Shown here: positions 1-12,292 of the stretch, piece after piece
Position numbering within the stretch: position 1 is the first letter of the stretch
Layout of the letters: every line of letters begins with the position of its first letter
Source: Orbilia blumenaviensis
Taxonomy: Eukaryota; Ascomycota; Orbiliomycetes; Orbiliales; Orbiliaceae
Reading direction: 5' to 3'
Length of the DNA stretch: 64,000 nucleotides
Assembly (NCBI GenBank): GCA_036872755.1
Contig: JAVHNS010000001.1
Location: 1,488,001 to 1,552,000 of the forward strand
Position numbers and translations under genes: made by a program
Notes under the pieces: model-generated
Databases searched by the model: none
Seen by the model: only the letters and a program-made list of their open reading frames with translations
Told to the model about the DNA's origin: nothing

Positions 1-626
1 ATTAATCCTCTTTGTTTTTTTCTTTTTTACCCAAGACTGCCCCTCGCCTATAACCAGGAGCTACCGAGTTATCTATCTATCTATATCTATCAATCAATCA
101 ACAAATCATATCAAGATCGATCAGATCGAACTATAGTACCACCCTACCTAAGTAGGCTTACCATAAATTAAATCCGGAGATAGGTCGGTAAAGCTACCAT
201 AGCCAGCCTAGCTCTCCCGTCCCTGGACCAGACTAAGTTCCCGCAGACCCATATCCTTGTAGATTCATATCTACATTCGGGTCTCCAGTCGGCTGAATAT
301 CCAATCCGACGACATTAACGGACCCCCCCCCCTCAATCTTGTCCCCACAACGCACGGAATAAGCCCGTCCAATCTTTTCCTAGACAAGAAAAGGCCATTT
401 CATGACTTCCATGATTTCATTGTCTGCTACCCAAGGATCCATATCGACGTCAAGCATCTAGCCGAAGCCTATAGACGAATATTCCCTTTCAGTCAATAAA
501 GCAAATAAAGAAAATATAATAAAAAATATATAGGGAGTCAGTAACATCTCAGAAGGGAAAAAAACTTTATATAAAGAATCCAAACCCCACCGACCCCGAA
601 AGAGAAAGAAAAAAAGATCTACCAGA
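1..626. other. upstream region of BCS1-like gene, no gene seen
   Basis: No convincing coding region. It holds a short tetranucleotide TATC run near position 70, a poly-C run near 325-336, and an A-rich stretch just before the start codon at 627 that is probably promoter and 5' leader. Confidence 0.5.
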
Positions 627-2462
627 ATGAACCAGATCCAAAGCCTACCTGCAAACTCCAACGATCTGTTGTACGATAGAGACCCAGACCCACTTTCATC
701 CATACCCCTCACCATGTTAGAAACTCTCGTACCGGTCACGGCCGCAGCAAGCCCAGATTTCCTGTCTGAAATCTTCGACTTCCTATTCAGCTTCGCAACT
801 TATAACTGGATCTTACGTTTCTCCACCGCCACGTTTGCAGTTATCAGCTCTACAGCTTTCATCTGGACCAGGGTGTTGTATTATCTCTCGCTGTACTATG
901 AGACGTCTATAACTATTGAAGAAAATGATCCTATTCATGCTCATGTTATGACGTGGCTTACCGTGAATATCTCTACGCGGAGATTACAGGCCAGGACTGC
1001 GAGGGCGAGTGGATATACTGAGGATCAGACTAGAGTTATGGAGTACAATGCCTCGGCGAAGGATGGGAAGTTCCATTTGATTGAATGGCAGAAGTTCCTT
1101 AGTATGTCTCAAGATTCTATTAATAGAAATGTAGTATCTTTATAATCATATATATCACATAGCGGGAAGACTAATAAAGTGATGGATTTTGGTTAGAACC
1201 GGACTTTGAGCCCCATATCGGCGAACATGTTTTCTACTTCCGTGGCAGACGATTCTGGATAACCCGTAGCAAAGACGAGAGTTTTTTGCCAGATGATTTC
1301 TCTCGGAAGCAGTTCACCGGTAAGTAGTATTCATGTCTTTTGTATCCTAAAATACCCTTTACTACATCTAATTAATTATGTATGTAAAAAAAAAAGTCGA
1401 CAAATCAGAATACATCCGCATCTCCTGCTGGGGCCAATCCGCCGACCCCATCAAAGACTTCCTCCAAGAGTCAAAATCAGCCTACCTGACCCAGGAATGT
1501 TCCAAAACTCGCATCTTCCGCCCCAAGGACATCAGCTGGAACCCCAAATGGTACTGCGCTGCAACCCGCGCCACCCGTCCGATCAGTACCATAAGTCTCG
1601 ATGAATCCACAAAAAGCACTTTACTGCAAGACGTCAACGAGTTTTTGAACCCAAAGTCTCCAAGGTGGTACGCTAACAGGGGGATCCCTTACAGGAGGGG
1701 CTATTTACTCCATGGGCCACCTGGGACCGGAAAGACTTCTTTGAGCTTTGCGCTAGGTGGGCTTTTTGGTTTGCCGATTTATTGCCTAAGTCTGGTGGAT
1801 ACGGGGATGACTGAAGACAGGTTACTGGCCTGCTTTGGTGGTCTGCCGAACCGGTGTATTGTCCTGCTTGAGGATATCGACACTGTTGATATTAGTAGGA
1901 GAAGAGATAGTTCTGGTGAAAAGCGAGGTGGGGAAGAGCAGAAGACACAGATGACACTATCTGGATTACTGAACGCCATCGACGGAGTTGCAAGTCATGA
2001 AGGTATAGCATACAATCTCGAATACATACTCCCAAATCTTGCAGTAGTACCCTAACATAAAATGCAACAACAGGACGGATTCTGATAATGACTACAAACC
2101 ACCCTGAAATCCTCGACCCAGCACTTGTCAGAAAAGGCCGAGTCGACCTTGAAGTCCCGTTCGGACTTGCAACGAAGGAACAGATAATTAACCTCTTCAC
2201 TATAATGTACTCCCATGACTATGACGACGAAGAAAAAGTAAACGACGATGTTGCAAAGGAGAAGCTTGTGGCGGCCGCCGCTCGGTTCGGAGAGTTGCTG
2301 GACGCCGACACATTCTCACCAGCGGAGATCACGGAATTTCTGATGGTTAGAAAAGATGATTATTGGAAAGCCTTGCATGATGTGAAGCAGTGGAAGGAAG
2401 AAGTACTCGAAAAAAGAGAAAGGACAGAAAAAACAACACTGGAGTTAAAAGATAAATATTAA
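627..2462 (+). CDS. BCS1-like mitochondrial AAA-ATPase
   Basis: AAA-ATPase of the BCS1 family; the reference member translocates the folded Rieske Fe-S protein across the mitochondrial inner membrane for complex III assembly, but fungi carry many BCS1 paralogues of unknown job. Four exons rebuilt by frame: 627-1101, 1197-1319, 1409-2002, 2074-2462, giving 526 residues with all junctions in phase. Residues about 50-80 form the single N-terminal membrane segment, followed by a BCS1_N-type region ending in the typical GRRFWITRS block. Walker A is GPPGTGKTS, Walker B is VLLEDID, and the sensor/arginine-finger part reads TTNHPEILDPALVRKGR. The C-terminal tail is charged and ends with Lys/Glu-rich helix. 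An in-frame ATG at 711 is an alternative start. Divergent length and N-terminus make a paralogue more likely than the true BCS1 orthologue. Confidence 0.88.
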
Positions 2463-2789
2463 ACGGTTATATATATATATCGATATATGAGGTGTCTTTG
2501 TCGCTACTCATTTCTGGTTTACTTTTATTTGTTAGTTGCCGTCAAGATCTTCTATTACATGCGCCGGTTGTTATATTCTTTGCTAATTCGAACATTTGGC
2601 TTTAACCTTGCACGTTTGGTTGTTTTTGCCCTAGACTAAATTTATCCCGAACCATAAAGATACACATTCATGCGATACTCCCAGTACCCGTTCAGGTTTC
2701 TATCCTACTCACATGCTCTGCTGTATCCATACTATTATATTTGCAAGAAAATACATTCTCACCAAGCAAGACTCCCGACCAATCACCAA
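2463..2789. other. intergenic between BCS1-like gene and tRNA
   Basis: AT-rich DNA with an (AT)n run right after the stop codon; 3' UTR of the upstream gene and tRNA 5' flank. Nothing else seen. Confidence 0.5.
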
Positions 2790-2884
2790 GGTTCCTTAGC
2801 TCAGTCGGTTAGAGCGTGGTGCTAATAGGAGAATATACTTCTTCAGTTACGCCAAGGTCGCGAGTTCGACCCTCGTAGGAACCA
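2790..2884 (+). tRNA. tRNA-Ile (anticodon AAU) with 21-nt intron
   Basis: Full cloverleaf: acceptor GGTTCCT pairs with AGGAACC before discriminator A; D-stem GCTC/GAGC; anticodon stem TGGTG/CGCCA with loop CTAATAA, so the anticodon is AAT at 2824-2826; T-arm GCGAG TTCGACC CTCGT. An intron at 2828-2848 interrupts the loop between positions 37 and 38, the standard site in nuclear tRNAs. A T-run follows within about 10 nt, as expected for RNA polymerase III termination. A-to-I editing of A34 would let it read AUU, AUC and AUA. Confidence 0.96.
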
Positions 2885-3204
2885 TGACCTCTTTTTTTGT
2901 TTTTCTTTCTTTCTTCCGTTCACATGATTTTTTTTTATTTTAAAATCCTAAAAGTATGTGAAATTAAGTACCTAGGTATGATGAGTCAGTCAGTATACGT
3001 AGACGATACCGAGACGGTATACGCAAGTATACAACATCGAAATTGGTACACTTAATATAGGTCGCCAACACAAGAACCCCACTGAGACTAGCAATATATG
3101 ATGCCATGGACGCGATCAATTTTAATAAATAGGCTGGCCTCGAATTTCAGAGTCCTGCATAAGATGTTTAATTTGTAACTACCTAAGTAAGGAGCCGTAG
3201 CGCA
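2885..3204. other. tRNA 3' flank and intergenic
   Basis: T-rich termination tract straight after the tRNA, then unremarkable AT-rich DNA up to the 3' end of the minus-strand gene. Confidence 0.5.
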
Positions 3205-5352
3205 TTACTGAATAGCCCCTTCAATAGTCCTTCTATCAAGAACATACCACCTCTCGGTGCTCCTCCAAAAATCTAACCTGGGGCCGGCACCCATATTCTC
3301 AATAAGTGTTAACCCATTGCAATCCCGTTTTTTATCAGGATCGCAATGTATAATCCCCCATTCCATATCCTGTACCTCTTTAGGCAAATGCCAAAAGAGC
3401 CACTCCAGAGATTCAGCAAATATAGCACCACCCCTCCCCACAGCCATGTTAAACACCCATATCCTCCCTCCAATGCTGTCGATGTAGAGCGCATCGATCC
3501 CATCAGAGTTTGCGCAGGCTTGACGCATGTACCTATTCATTTTTTTAGGATCGCATCTCTGCTCGTCCTGCCGATCCATAAGATAAGGCTTAAGGTGACC
3601 AACATCCCGAAACTTCAGCTCCCCTTCGGTGCATGGAGCGATATGAACAATCATCGGGTCCTTCCTCCACCCCGCCACTCTCACAATCGTAAGCTCCACA
3701 AAACAGGTCCTTGAAATATTAATAAAATGCAAGAGCTCCGCATAAATCCAACCGTATGAAGGTGCAAGCTTGTCATCAACATGAGAGCCCGAATCTCCAT
3801 CCTCATCTTCCTTCAAGAAAAGATCCAGGCATGCCTTCTTAAATTCATCTCCCACAAGCATCATGATAAGACGGACTATATATGCCGTCTTAAACTGTTT
3901 TACCGGAAACACTTTATCTTTAATTAGCTTGGTGCCGAAGATAACAAGGTCAGGAAAATCCTTCCGGGCGATTTCGTCGGGATACTGGTGGTTCGCGAAC
4001 ATAAACCCGCTCGGGTCCCTCCAAACGAGTAGCCTGGCCTGAGCTTCGATCCTATCATCCATAATATCCTGGTAGTACACACCATAATCCCATTGAAGAG
4101 GCTGAAAATCGTCCAACAAGACCTTGGGAATCGGTCCATAGATGTCAAAAAGTCGGTAAAGTCTATACATCCCGTCCGGATTCAGGTAAAATAATCTTTA
4201 TAAAAAGCTCACGTCCAGATTAGTATACAAAAAACCAATAATCAGCCATCAAAAGTAAGAGAGCGACCTAGCTACTTACGCAAGAGCACAAATATCCACC
4301 CAGGGCCAAGGACTGACAAATGCTCCCGGAATGCTATGTTGTTTCTGCCATCCTCCTGATGATGTATCACCAGACGTATACATTTGTACTATCATCCAAT
4401 CCGTTTGGCTTTCGAGGCCAACATATCCATCGGGCTCTGTCTCGCTGAGATACCAAACCGACCCGTCGCTATAGTATTGCCGAAGGGATGCTCCAGCACT
4501 ATCGATATCGCGAATGTTTGGTATATAAAACGCGCCTTCCGGTGCGAATATGACATGGCTGCCAGTTGAATGGACAAAGACCGTCACAAGCCCCTTGAGC
4601 AGCCTTTCGACGAGAATGTATGACAGGAAACAAGACTTCCCTATTGATTTCAGAATAGGAGAAATCGATTGTCAGTAGCCTCCCACCCCAAGCAGGAAAT
4701 ATCAGTACCATGATAACCAACCCAATCCAGCGTGCCCATGCACAACTAAATGTTCCCTTTCAGATGGCCGATAGACTGGGATAGTCTTCTGCACACTCTC
4801 GTGATCTCGAAACTGATACCGAAGTTGCTGTTTTTGTAGGGATTGTTTCAACTGGTTGTATTCTTCCCTGATCAAGATCCTCGCCCTACCGCAAGGAAGC
4901 AATTTGCCCGGCGGGACACCCAAATTGAGCGACTCAACCAAAGGGGTTATATCAAGAAATTCGACCGTAGCGAGACAGATGTCCGTCCCAGGGTAACGAA
5001 TAAATCTTGTAGTGAGCTCATTATAGTCAAGGTCTATCAGGCGGCGAGTATCACCCCCACCGAGGTCGTCGGATTTCCTAGTTGGTCCGCAGTACTTGAA
5101 TTTGTTAAACGCCGGGTATCTGATCTGTTGAGATGAAAATATTGTGATCCGTATACTTGGGTCGGTCTGGTCCTTGTTCCAGAGCATTTCGTGCAGAATA
5201 CTTAAATACCGAGCCATGGCCTCTACTGATACTAGTGAATCCGGGTGTACTAGGCTGTTTCGAAAGAAGACACAAGTAATTAAAAGATGAAGGCGAGGCA
5301 TGATTGTTTTTTTTTTTTTAGGTATCAGAATATAGACTTCTTCATTCATCAT
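3205..5352 (-). CDS. P-loop NTPase-like protein, Crinkler/RHS type (putative)
   Basis: Three exons on the minus strand: 5352-4722, 4640-4280, 4195-3205, giving 660 residues (643 if the ATG at 5301 is used). Joining exon 1 to exon 2 creates GHAGLGKSCFLSYILVERL around residue 205-223, a Walker A loop that is split by the intron and is invisible in the unspliced frames. A P-loop followed by a hydrophobic helix and then an alternating strand (LVTVFVHSTGSHVIF) is the layout of the NTPase domain in Crinkler (CRN) and trypanosome RHS-like effectors; this assignment is inference from pattern, no CRN header motif was found. The first intron uses a weak GTTGGT donor, chosen because it alone keeps the frame; the second uses GTAAGT. 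No signal peptide is obvious. No neighbour suggests a pathway. A different ATPase family is possible. Confidence 0.6.
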
Positions 5353-8300
5353 CTACCTATACATAAACTACCTACCTAGGTAAATTAATCGCGATATAAA
5401 CTCTAATTAAAATATATCCAATTTTTGAGCAACCAGGCCATTGGAATAGAGGCCGTATCCCATCACAACTTGTTGCAGTTTATGCGTTGCGCAACCCAAA
5501 ACGAGTCCAGACTTCAAAACAACACAAAAAGTAGTCAACCTCAAAACCTCAACCTCAACCAACCTCGCGAACTTCCCCCCATGCAAAATTTGCCCTCCCC
5601 CCCATGCCATTGGCAATTGCAAATCTCAAATCCCAAACTAACATCAATCAGGAGATCCTCCCCGTACACACGCCAAGATCAACATCTTTTGGCACAAACG
5701 GTAATAAGGTCGACGTTCCCTTTAGCCCGAAATTTCGCCAATCCAGGTCTTGTTACGTTTTGCATGCGTATCTGCACATTGACATGTTCACATGCACGCA
5801 TTCTTACAAGCCTATGGTATGGTATGGTATGTATATGCAGTACAGACTAGCTAGGTTCTTTCCCCGCGTGAACAGGAAAAAGGAGCTTCCTTTCTCAACA
5901 AATAATTAATTCCAAGCAAGTACACCGCGCATGACGCAGCGTAACCCTCGGCTGCTGTGGCAGTAAAACTTTTTTTTTTCCTTCTTCCAAGAACGAGGCG
6001 AACGACCCGCAGCAAAGATAAGGTGTGCTTAAGTTACCGTCCATTATACACCCCATTGGTACCAAAAAACAAAAGAAGTCTAGCGCCACCTATTAGGCAA
6101 GGGAGTGAGCTCAGCTTCCCTTTAGCCTTTTTTTCCCTATTCTCTTGACATACCACAACAACATTTCACAAAGAAGAGGAACTCCGAGGAAAAGGTACCC
6201 GAGTTTTGAAATTTATAACTTTAAAGATACTCCTCCCACCCCCCACGTGCGTATTCGCATGCATCGCGCGCGCAGGCGCGGGTGTATCCCGAGTATCGGA
6301 GGGTTTGGTGGGTGCATGCATCGATATGAGGAGTTTCGAGATCCGGAGCCTATCTCTGGATCTTGCCACTTGTATTGGTTTATGCGCCGCGATAAAATTT
6401 GTGTATGTTTTTTTTTTTTTTTTTTTTTCTTATAAAATTTAAATTTAGATTGAAAATAAGCTTATCTTTAATTCGTCGGGGAAGCGGCGTAAATCTTATC
6501 GGGATGTAACTCGACCGATTGGATGTCCAATGTAACGGCTTCCTAATTAATATTACAGTTTCATGATCATGATACGAATTTAATTGATCTTAGATTAAGT
6601 AGTTCCGACAACTTTGGGGTGTATATCCGTATCTGGCGTTATACCCTGTTAGATCTATAATATCTTGATAATAATAATAATTTACCCCATCATTGGCACG
6701 TTCGCCTCAGAAAAGTCCCATTCGTTAGAACGCCTAAAATCTCTGGATAACGGTCCAACCAGCTCCTTTCGTCGCCACACATATCGCTTCCTCACATACA
6801 TAGGTATCGTACGAGGAATTTTTTTGTGGAGCCCCACAGTATTATATGCATGCATGCATAATATCTATAAAAAGGGCACAGCCAAAAAGGCGCCTCAGTA
6901 TAACTCCGTTGGAAGGACTGCTTCGGGTATAAGTTCCTGAACATCTGTATCAGCGGTGCCCCATATCGCTTCGCGGAACCGGCTGCTGGTTCCAAGTCAC
7001 TCCAATCGTCTCTGATGTCTTGTGCACCTCCAGGCTTGGGAGGGGGGAAGGGATACACGGTGTTATCCGGACTTTATGGATTAGAACCGTACTTCGTAAA
7101 CTTCGGGTGTATAACCTAAGGGCGTATTTCGATATCCAACATGGTCGGGGTCCAAGTTATGCCCCGGCATCGAGTGTCCCGATCATATCATATAGAGCGC
7201 ACGAGCTCGAGCGGGTCTCTCAAGGCCACCGATATTAGAAAAGAGAATGTAGCCACAACTCGAGCTCGCTATTGGTGAAGAGACTGTGCCCGTGGGATCC
7301 AGTTGGCGCTTCCGTATTGAAAATCAACTACCTATCAGTCCTCTCCTCAAATTAGTATTTCGTTGACAGTTTCGAGAATACTCGTCCTCGAACTACCCGA
7401 CAATGCCCGCTGAATCCACAATGCCTATAGACAGATCATGATCTGATAGCATAGGATAGGATAGTTGATACCCCGCGATCCTGACATCCCGTTGTGACTG
7501 CTACCTGATCCAGTCCAACGGATCGGAACGAGCCAAAAAAAAATAAACGGTCGCGCACGTCCCCGAAAACCCTTCAAATGTCATATCATAAAAAAAGGTG
7601 TCCCTTAATGTGCAGCCCTACATAGGCATATTCCGAAGCCAAGGCACGGCTCTCAAAGCTCGAGCTCGTGCGGGGGGAGGGCTATAGTAACGGTAAACAC
7701 CGATTATAAGCATCGATGCATATTCGCTTCCAAAATTGCAGCCTTCACTCGGCACACATATAAAGTCGTTTCCCACGAGGTCCAGTGATCACGGGGCCGT
7801 GCGTATCTATGCGCTCATCAGCTGATGGAAGCAGATATCTTGCATAGGTATCTCGCAGATACCCCTCACACGCAAGCTCTCAGCCTCCAAAAGCTGTGCG
7901 AAAGATACGTACCGTGGGAAACAAAAAAAAATCTCCTACGGTTGCACCTCCCTCGCTGGGCGGCTTGCATCACTAGAATGGCCTGACATGCATCGTATAC
8001 TTGCGTTAGAGAAAGCTTGTTTTTCCTTCCTTGAGGCTTAAGTATTTTAGAGAAATGTGGGGGAAGATACCTCCGAATCTTTCCAATTTGTCGGCGAGAT
8101 TTCCAGATTTCAGATTCAAAAAGATGCCGTGAATCATGCCGATGTCGACATCGGGTGTGCATGTGTGCGTGTGTGTGCGTGTGTGTGTCCCGCTAGCGTT
8201 ATGTTATCATATCAGCCGGGACAATCCGAGCCTACTCAACCCGAACCAAGACCAGCGAACCCGAACGGCCTCGGGATTGCTATTCCGACGGTGCCGTTGT

Positions 8301-9071
8301 TCCCGTGTACACAGCACATTCCCTCAACGCTTCGGCATCGAAGAAGAGGAAGGAAGACGGACCCCCCAAAAAAAAGAGAGAAAGAAAAGCCAAGTCCTTC
8401 GATTCGAAACGCCCGCATCCCCGCCCCACACCAATATCAGGTCATTTCTAACGGGTCTTTGAGGGTCTAGACGAGCTCTCGAGCTCGGAAATTGAGGCCT
8501 AAGCACGGTTCCTTCAAGCGTTTGACGTTGCACAATTGCCGTATTTCACCTCGTCCAAGCGGGGAAAACGAACGAAAGAGGGGAAACGAAGCTGGGACCT
8601 GGACCCGCATGTCAGCCTGTCAGAGAAACCGTGCATATTGCTTGGCTCGTCGCTGCCGTTGGTCAGAGCAATGAAGTCGATGGGGATTCCCCTGTATACT
8701 TTGTTCTCACGAGGGTGGAGACAAGATATCACTGTGTTGCCAGGATAGGTTGGCTGAAAAAGCTTGATATGAGAATGCTAAGAAATGAGAAATGGAAGAT
8801 CAAGAAAACCAAGATGCGAAAAAGCAGTCTAGGGTATCCGGAACTCTAAATCTGCGGGAATGCTCGAGTGTGCTAATTAAAAAAATTTTTCAAGATGAAA
8901 TCTTGTTGTTCCTCAAAAGATAGTAATAATTGTAACTGTCTGCCTCAAAAGTACTCCGCTAAAGCAAGCATCCAAAGGTATAACCCACCATAACCCAAAG
9001 ATTCATATAATAATACAGGGTGTTTAAAAGAAAAAGTTGAAGAAAACAATAGGAAATATATATATGATATC
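5353..9071. other. gene-poor intergenic region, 3.7 kb
   Basis: Only short overlapping open frames without coherent protein character. Contains a poly-T run near 6406-6429, a TAA/AAT run near 6669, four near-palindromic CGAGCTCGAG-like clusters (near 7201, 7258, 7658, 8474) and a GT-rich microsatellite at 8161-8189. It includes the promoter of the minus-strand NTPase-like gene and the 3' flank of the carbonic anhydrase. No transposon ORF recognised. Confidence 0.5.
8161..8189. repeat. GT-rich microsatellite
   Basis: Alternating GT with sporadic GC and AT steps. No coding role seen. Confidence 0.8.
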
Positions 9072-10341
9072 TCAGTGTAGTGCCTTCTCCTTGCTGTTCA
9101 GGTCGTAGATTTCCGTAGAATGGTCATCCGGGACATCGAGCTTCCTGATCTTTCCATTGGCAACGTCATAAACGAAACCGTGAACCTTAAGGCCTCGTTC
9201 CTTCATCGCTTCGATAACATTGGCGTTGTGGAGGACGTTGTGAACCTGTGCCTTTGTGTGGAGCTCAACAAGCCGTCTGACTCGGAGTTCAGGGTCCTTG
9301 ATGTTCTCAAGTTCAGGCATGTGTTTGGCTCGGACATCCCGAATGTTCTTCAGCCAGACATCAATAAGGCCAAGCTAGATAGAGAGGATATGATGTCAGT
9401 AAAAATATAATTATTGGGAGCAAAAAGCTAATCTGGTGTTTCACAATGGATCATACCTTCTTTTGGGCGCAAGCAGCTGCGACACCGCCACATCCGTAGT
9501 GACCACACACAATAATATGTTTGACTTGGAGGACCTCAACGGCGTATTGCAAGACACTCAACGAACTGAGATCGTTCGGCGGCAGACAATTGGCAATGTT
9601 TCTGTGGACGAAAACCTCGCCGGGCAGCAGGTTCAAGATGGTTGTCTCCGGCACACGCGAGTCGCTGCAGCCAAACCAGAGGATCTGCGGCTTCTGTGTT
9701 GAGGTGAGCGACGGGAACAACTCGGGATATTTTTTGCTGACGGACGACGACCAATGTTCGTTCCTTGCAAGCAGAGCCTCGATGGGGTCCTCGCTGGCGA
9801 ATGCCCTCTTGTTCCCGCGTTTTGGCAGACCGGTTAACGGATCAATGCCAGCGACAGCTTCATTTGGAGGTGTTGTCGTTGTCGGTGTTGTTGTTGTGGG
9901 ACTTGTGGTTGCTTCCACCTCGGGCTCTTCAGCCTTCTGCGCAGGTGGTGATAGTGATGGTGGTAGAGGCATGGCTTTGTTGTATTGTTGAGATTGAAGG
10001 GGGTGAAGCATACTGAAGTTGCGACCTTGTATATAAGGAAGATTTCTAGACAGTGGTGATGAAGAAGAGGAAGAAGAAGTTGAAATTGAAGTTGAAGTTG
10101 AATATAGTGATAATGGTATTGGTATTGGTAATGGTGATAATGAAGTTGATGATGATGATGATAATAATAATGGGGAGTCAAGAGGGAGAAGACGACGAGA
10201 TGGGACGAGGGAATGGCGTATATTAATATTCGTCCGCTGGGAGCCCGTGCAGAGAAGGGATATAGACTTTCCGCCCCCACCCCCTCCACTAAGGTTACGG
10301 GTTAGGAGATGTGCAACCGAAGAGGTGACCTTCTGGAGCAT
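9072..10341 (-). CDS. beta-class carbonic anhydrase, probably mitochondrial
   Basis: Interconverts CO2 and bicarbonate, supplying bicarbonate to carboxylases. Two exons, 10341-9457 and 9374-9072, joined in phase 0 through a GTATGA donor, giving 395 residues. The zinc ligands and catalytic dyad of beta-carbonic anhydrases are all present: Cys225, Asp227, Arg229 in the CSDSR motif and His281, Cys284 in HYGCGG. The first about 160 residues are Ser/Pro/Thr-rich and low in acidic residues at the extreme N-terminus ([17 protein letters not shown]), consistent with a mitochondrial presequence plus an extended linker; the catalytic core is about 220 residues, normal for the family. The linker includes [17 protein letters not shown] low complexity. 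The second exon supplies the C-terminal helices and a charged tail. Confidence 0.95.
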
Positions 10342-10625
10342 GCCTTGTCTCGTCCAATTGCCAGGCTACCGTTTGGGCTCGGGATCTAGAGATATGTACT
10401 GTGTGTACTGGTATGGGGGCAGCATGCAGATTTTCGAAGGGGGGTGTGGGTTATAATCGGGTGATGCTAATGCTTTCTGTTGAGCTCATTCGAGGGGATG
10501 CAGAGGGAAGGTCATCCTTTTTTCTCGCGAGAACAAGAGAGAGAACCAAAGAAAAAAAAAAGAAAAAGAAACTTCAATGGGCTATCTCCGGCGACGGCGG
10601 CGTGCGTACAGCGGTACATACTTAG

Positions 10626-10706
10626 TACATACATACATGTGCTTAAGCACTTCTTAGCCCAGTACCAAGTTTTTTTTTTTTCTTACTTCGCACATGTATG
10701 TATGTA
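10626..10706. repeat. 17-bp perfect inverted repeat, 47-nt spacer
   Basis: Left arm 10626-10642 and right arm 10690-10706 are exact reverse complements built largely on ACAT units ending in GTGC. The spacer carries a poly-T run. It could fold as a hairpin in RNA or be chance within low-complexity sequence. Confidence 0.75.
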
Positions 10707-12276
10707 GCTGAAGCGCTGTTGGAATGAACTTGCACTTGGCCTGCTCAGCTAGCTCGAAGGGGGGGAGGAAAAAACCCTGTAACGGGGCGTTCGTCCTTGG
10801 AGAGGACCCCTGGTAAGAGGTCAGTAGTTAGCGACTTCACACACACCTTAATTGCTTTGAAGTATACACCCTCAAGCCCTCAACATTATTTTTTGGGCCG
10901 GTCCCTTGTAACCCTTGCAAACCAGCCGACCTTTATCGCAGGCTGTGACGACATCGCCTGGCCAGGGCAAATGGAGTTCGCCAGATTACCAAACTCGATC
11001 AGGAACTCCCTCGCCCTTGTTCCGGAAATCCAACGCCAACGCACACTAAAAAAAACCTTTTCTCAAACAAGACAAACGGTCAAGAAGCATGTTTAGACGT
11101 ATATGCATGTTAACGTTTGTATGGTGACTCCGGAGAAAACTTCATGGGGTGCTCTATCGGTGATATAACCCAAACAAAATACGAACCATATATGAAAAAA
11201 ATACATATATCGGGGTCGGTCGGCATCCCCGGTACCACGGCGAAGTAGTGCCACTGTATCTTGGCAAGTATATTATATGATTGAATTCACGGATTCGTGA
11301 TCTCCACTGCCATATTAGATGGCGCAGGGGGGTGGGGTTATCCATGCCATCACGTTGGCCGCAGCCGACCCGCCAACTCTCAGCTCGAACCATGGTCTCC
11401 TGTGCCTTTATAATCTTAGTATTCCTATTTCCAACTACTGAATTATTGCTTTCTTATCGGTCTTTTTGTAATTTACGCCAGCCTACAGTATCCCAAATTG
11501 AACACAGGGAGCTTAGAATTTATCATTAGAAGCAAGAGTTCATGGCCGGCGATTACACGTGCACCCGGATAGTACCCTTTCGGTACGTATAAAACTCCTA
11601 ATAATACCAGGCACCAGTATATGGCTGACCGCCCAACTAAAATGCAATACGAACCCGCATATTAAGACCTAGGTTTCAGAAATCAATCAATCTACAGAAA
11701 AACCCGTCAGAGGATCTCGGGCTTCACGTATACGCTCATCTGATACTGTGGTGACCAAGTTATTGGTAGGCAGCGGGATACCTACCGTTACGACCGCAGA
11801 AGCAAATCCCTAATGCAGAAATAATATAATGTCGTATCCTCCACTGAAAGTAACCGATATACGGCCTTTTTAAGTATTCCGCAGCGACGTCGCGACAGGT
11901 GGTCCGGGCGTGAGACAACTAATGAACAGCAGCCGCGTCAGATTTTTAACATTCTTGCGAACGGAAAGAATCGGAAATCCAGCTTATACTCCTTAGGATC
12001 AAAGGAAGTTTCCGGAAAGATACCTTTGCTGTCAATAGTGGGGCAGTTGTTGAGATAAGGGGCACTCCTTTTTGAGTTAGGATTCAAGGGATTGCGTGTT
12101 TTTGGTGGCATGTGCATATGCAAGGGACCTTTTTCAAGAAGTCGGATTTTTTCTGTTTAAGGGAGATCCGTGGCTGACCCCTAATCAGCGATTAGTTTTT
12201 GATCTGTATAGTTGTGTAGAGCCTGAGTGGGATGCCTTGTTGTGCATCCCTGTGATCACGAGACTATACAGTGATT

Positions 12277-12292
12277 GGAATTCCGGAATTCC
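12277..12292. repeat. 16-bp perfect palindrome
   Basis: GGAATTCCGGAATTCC reads the same on both strands; it is a doubled 8-bp palindrome. No associated gene. Confidence 0.8.
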
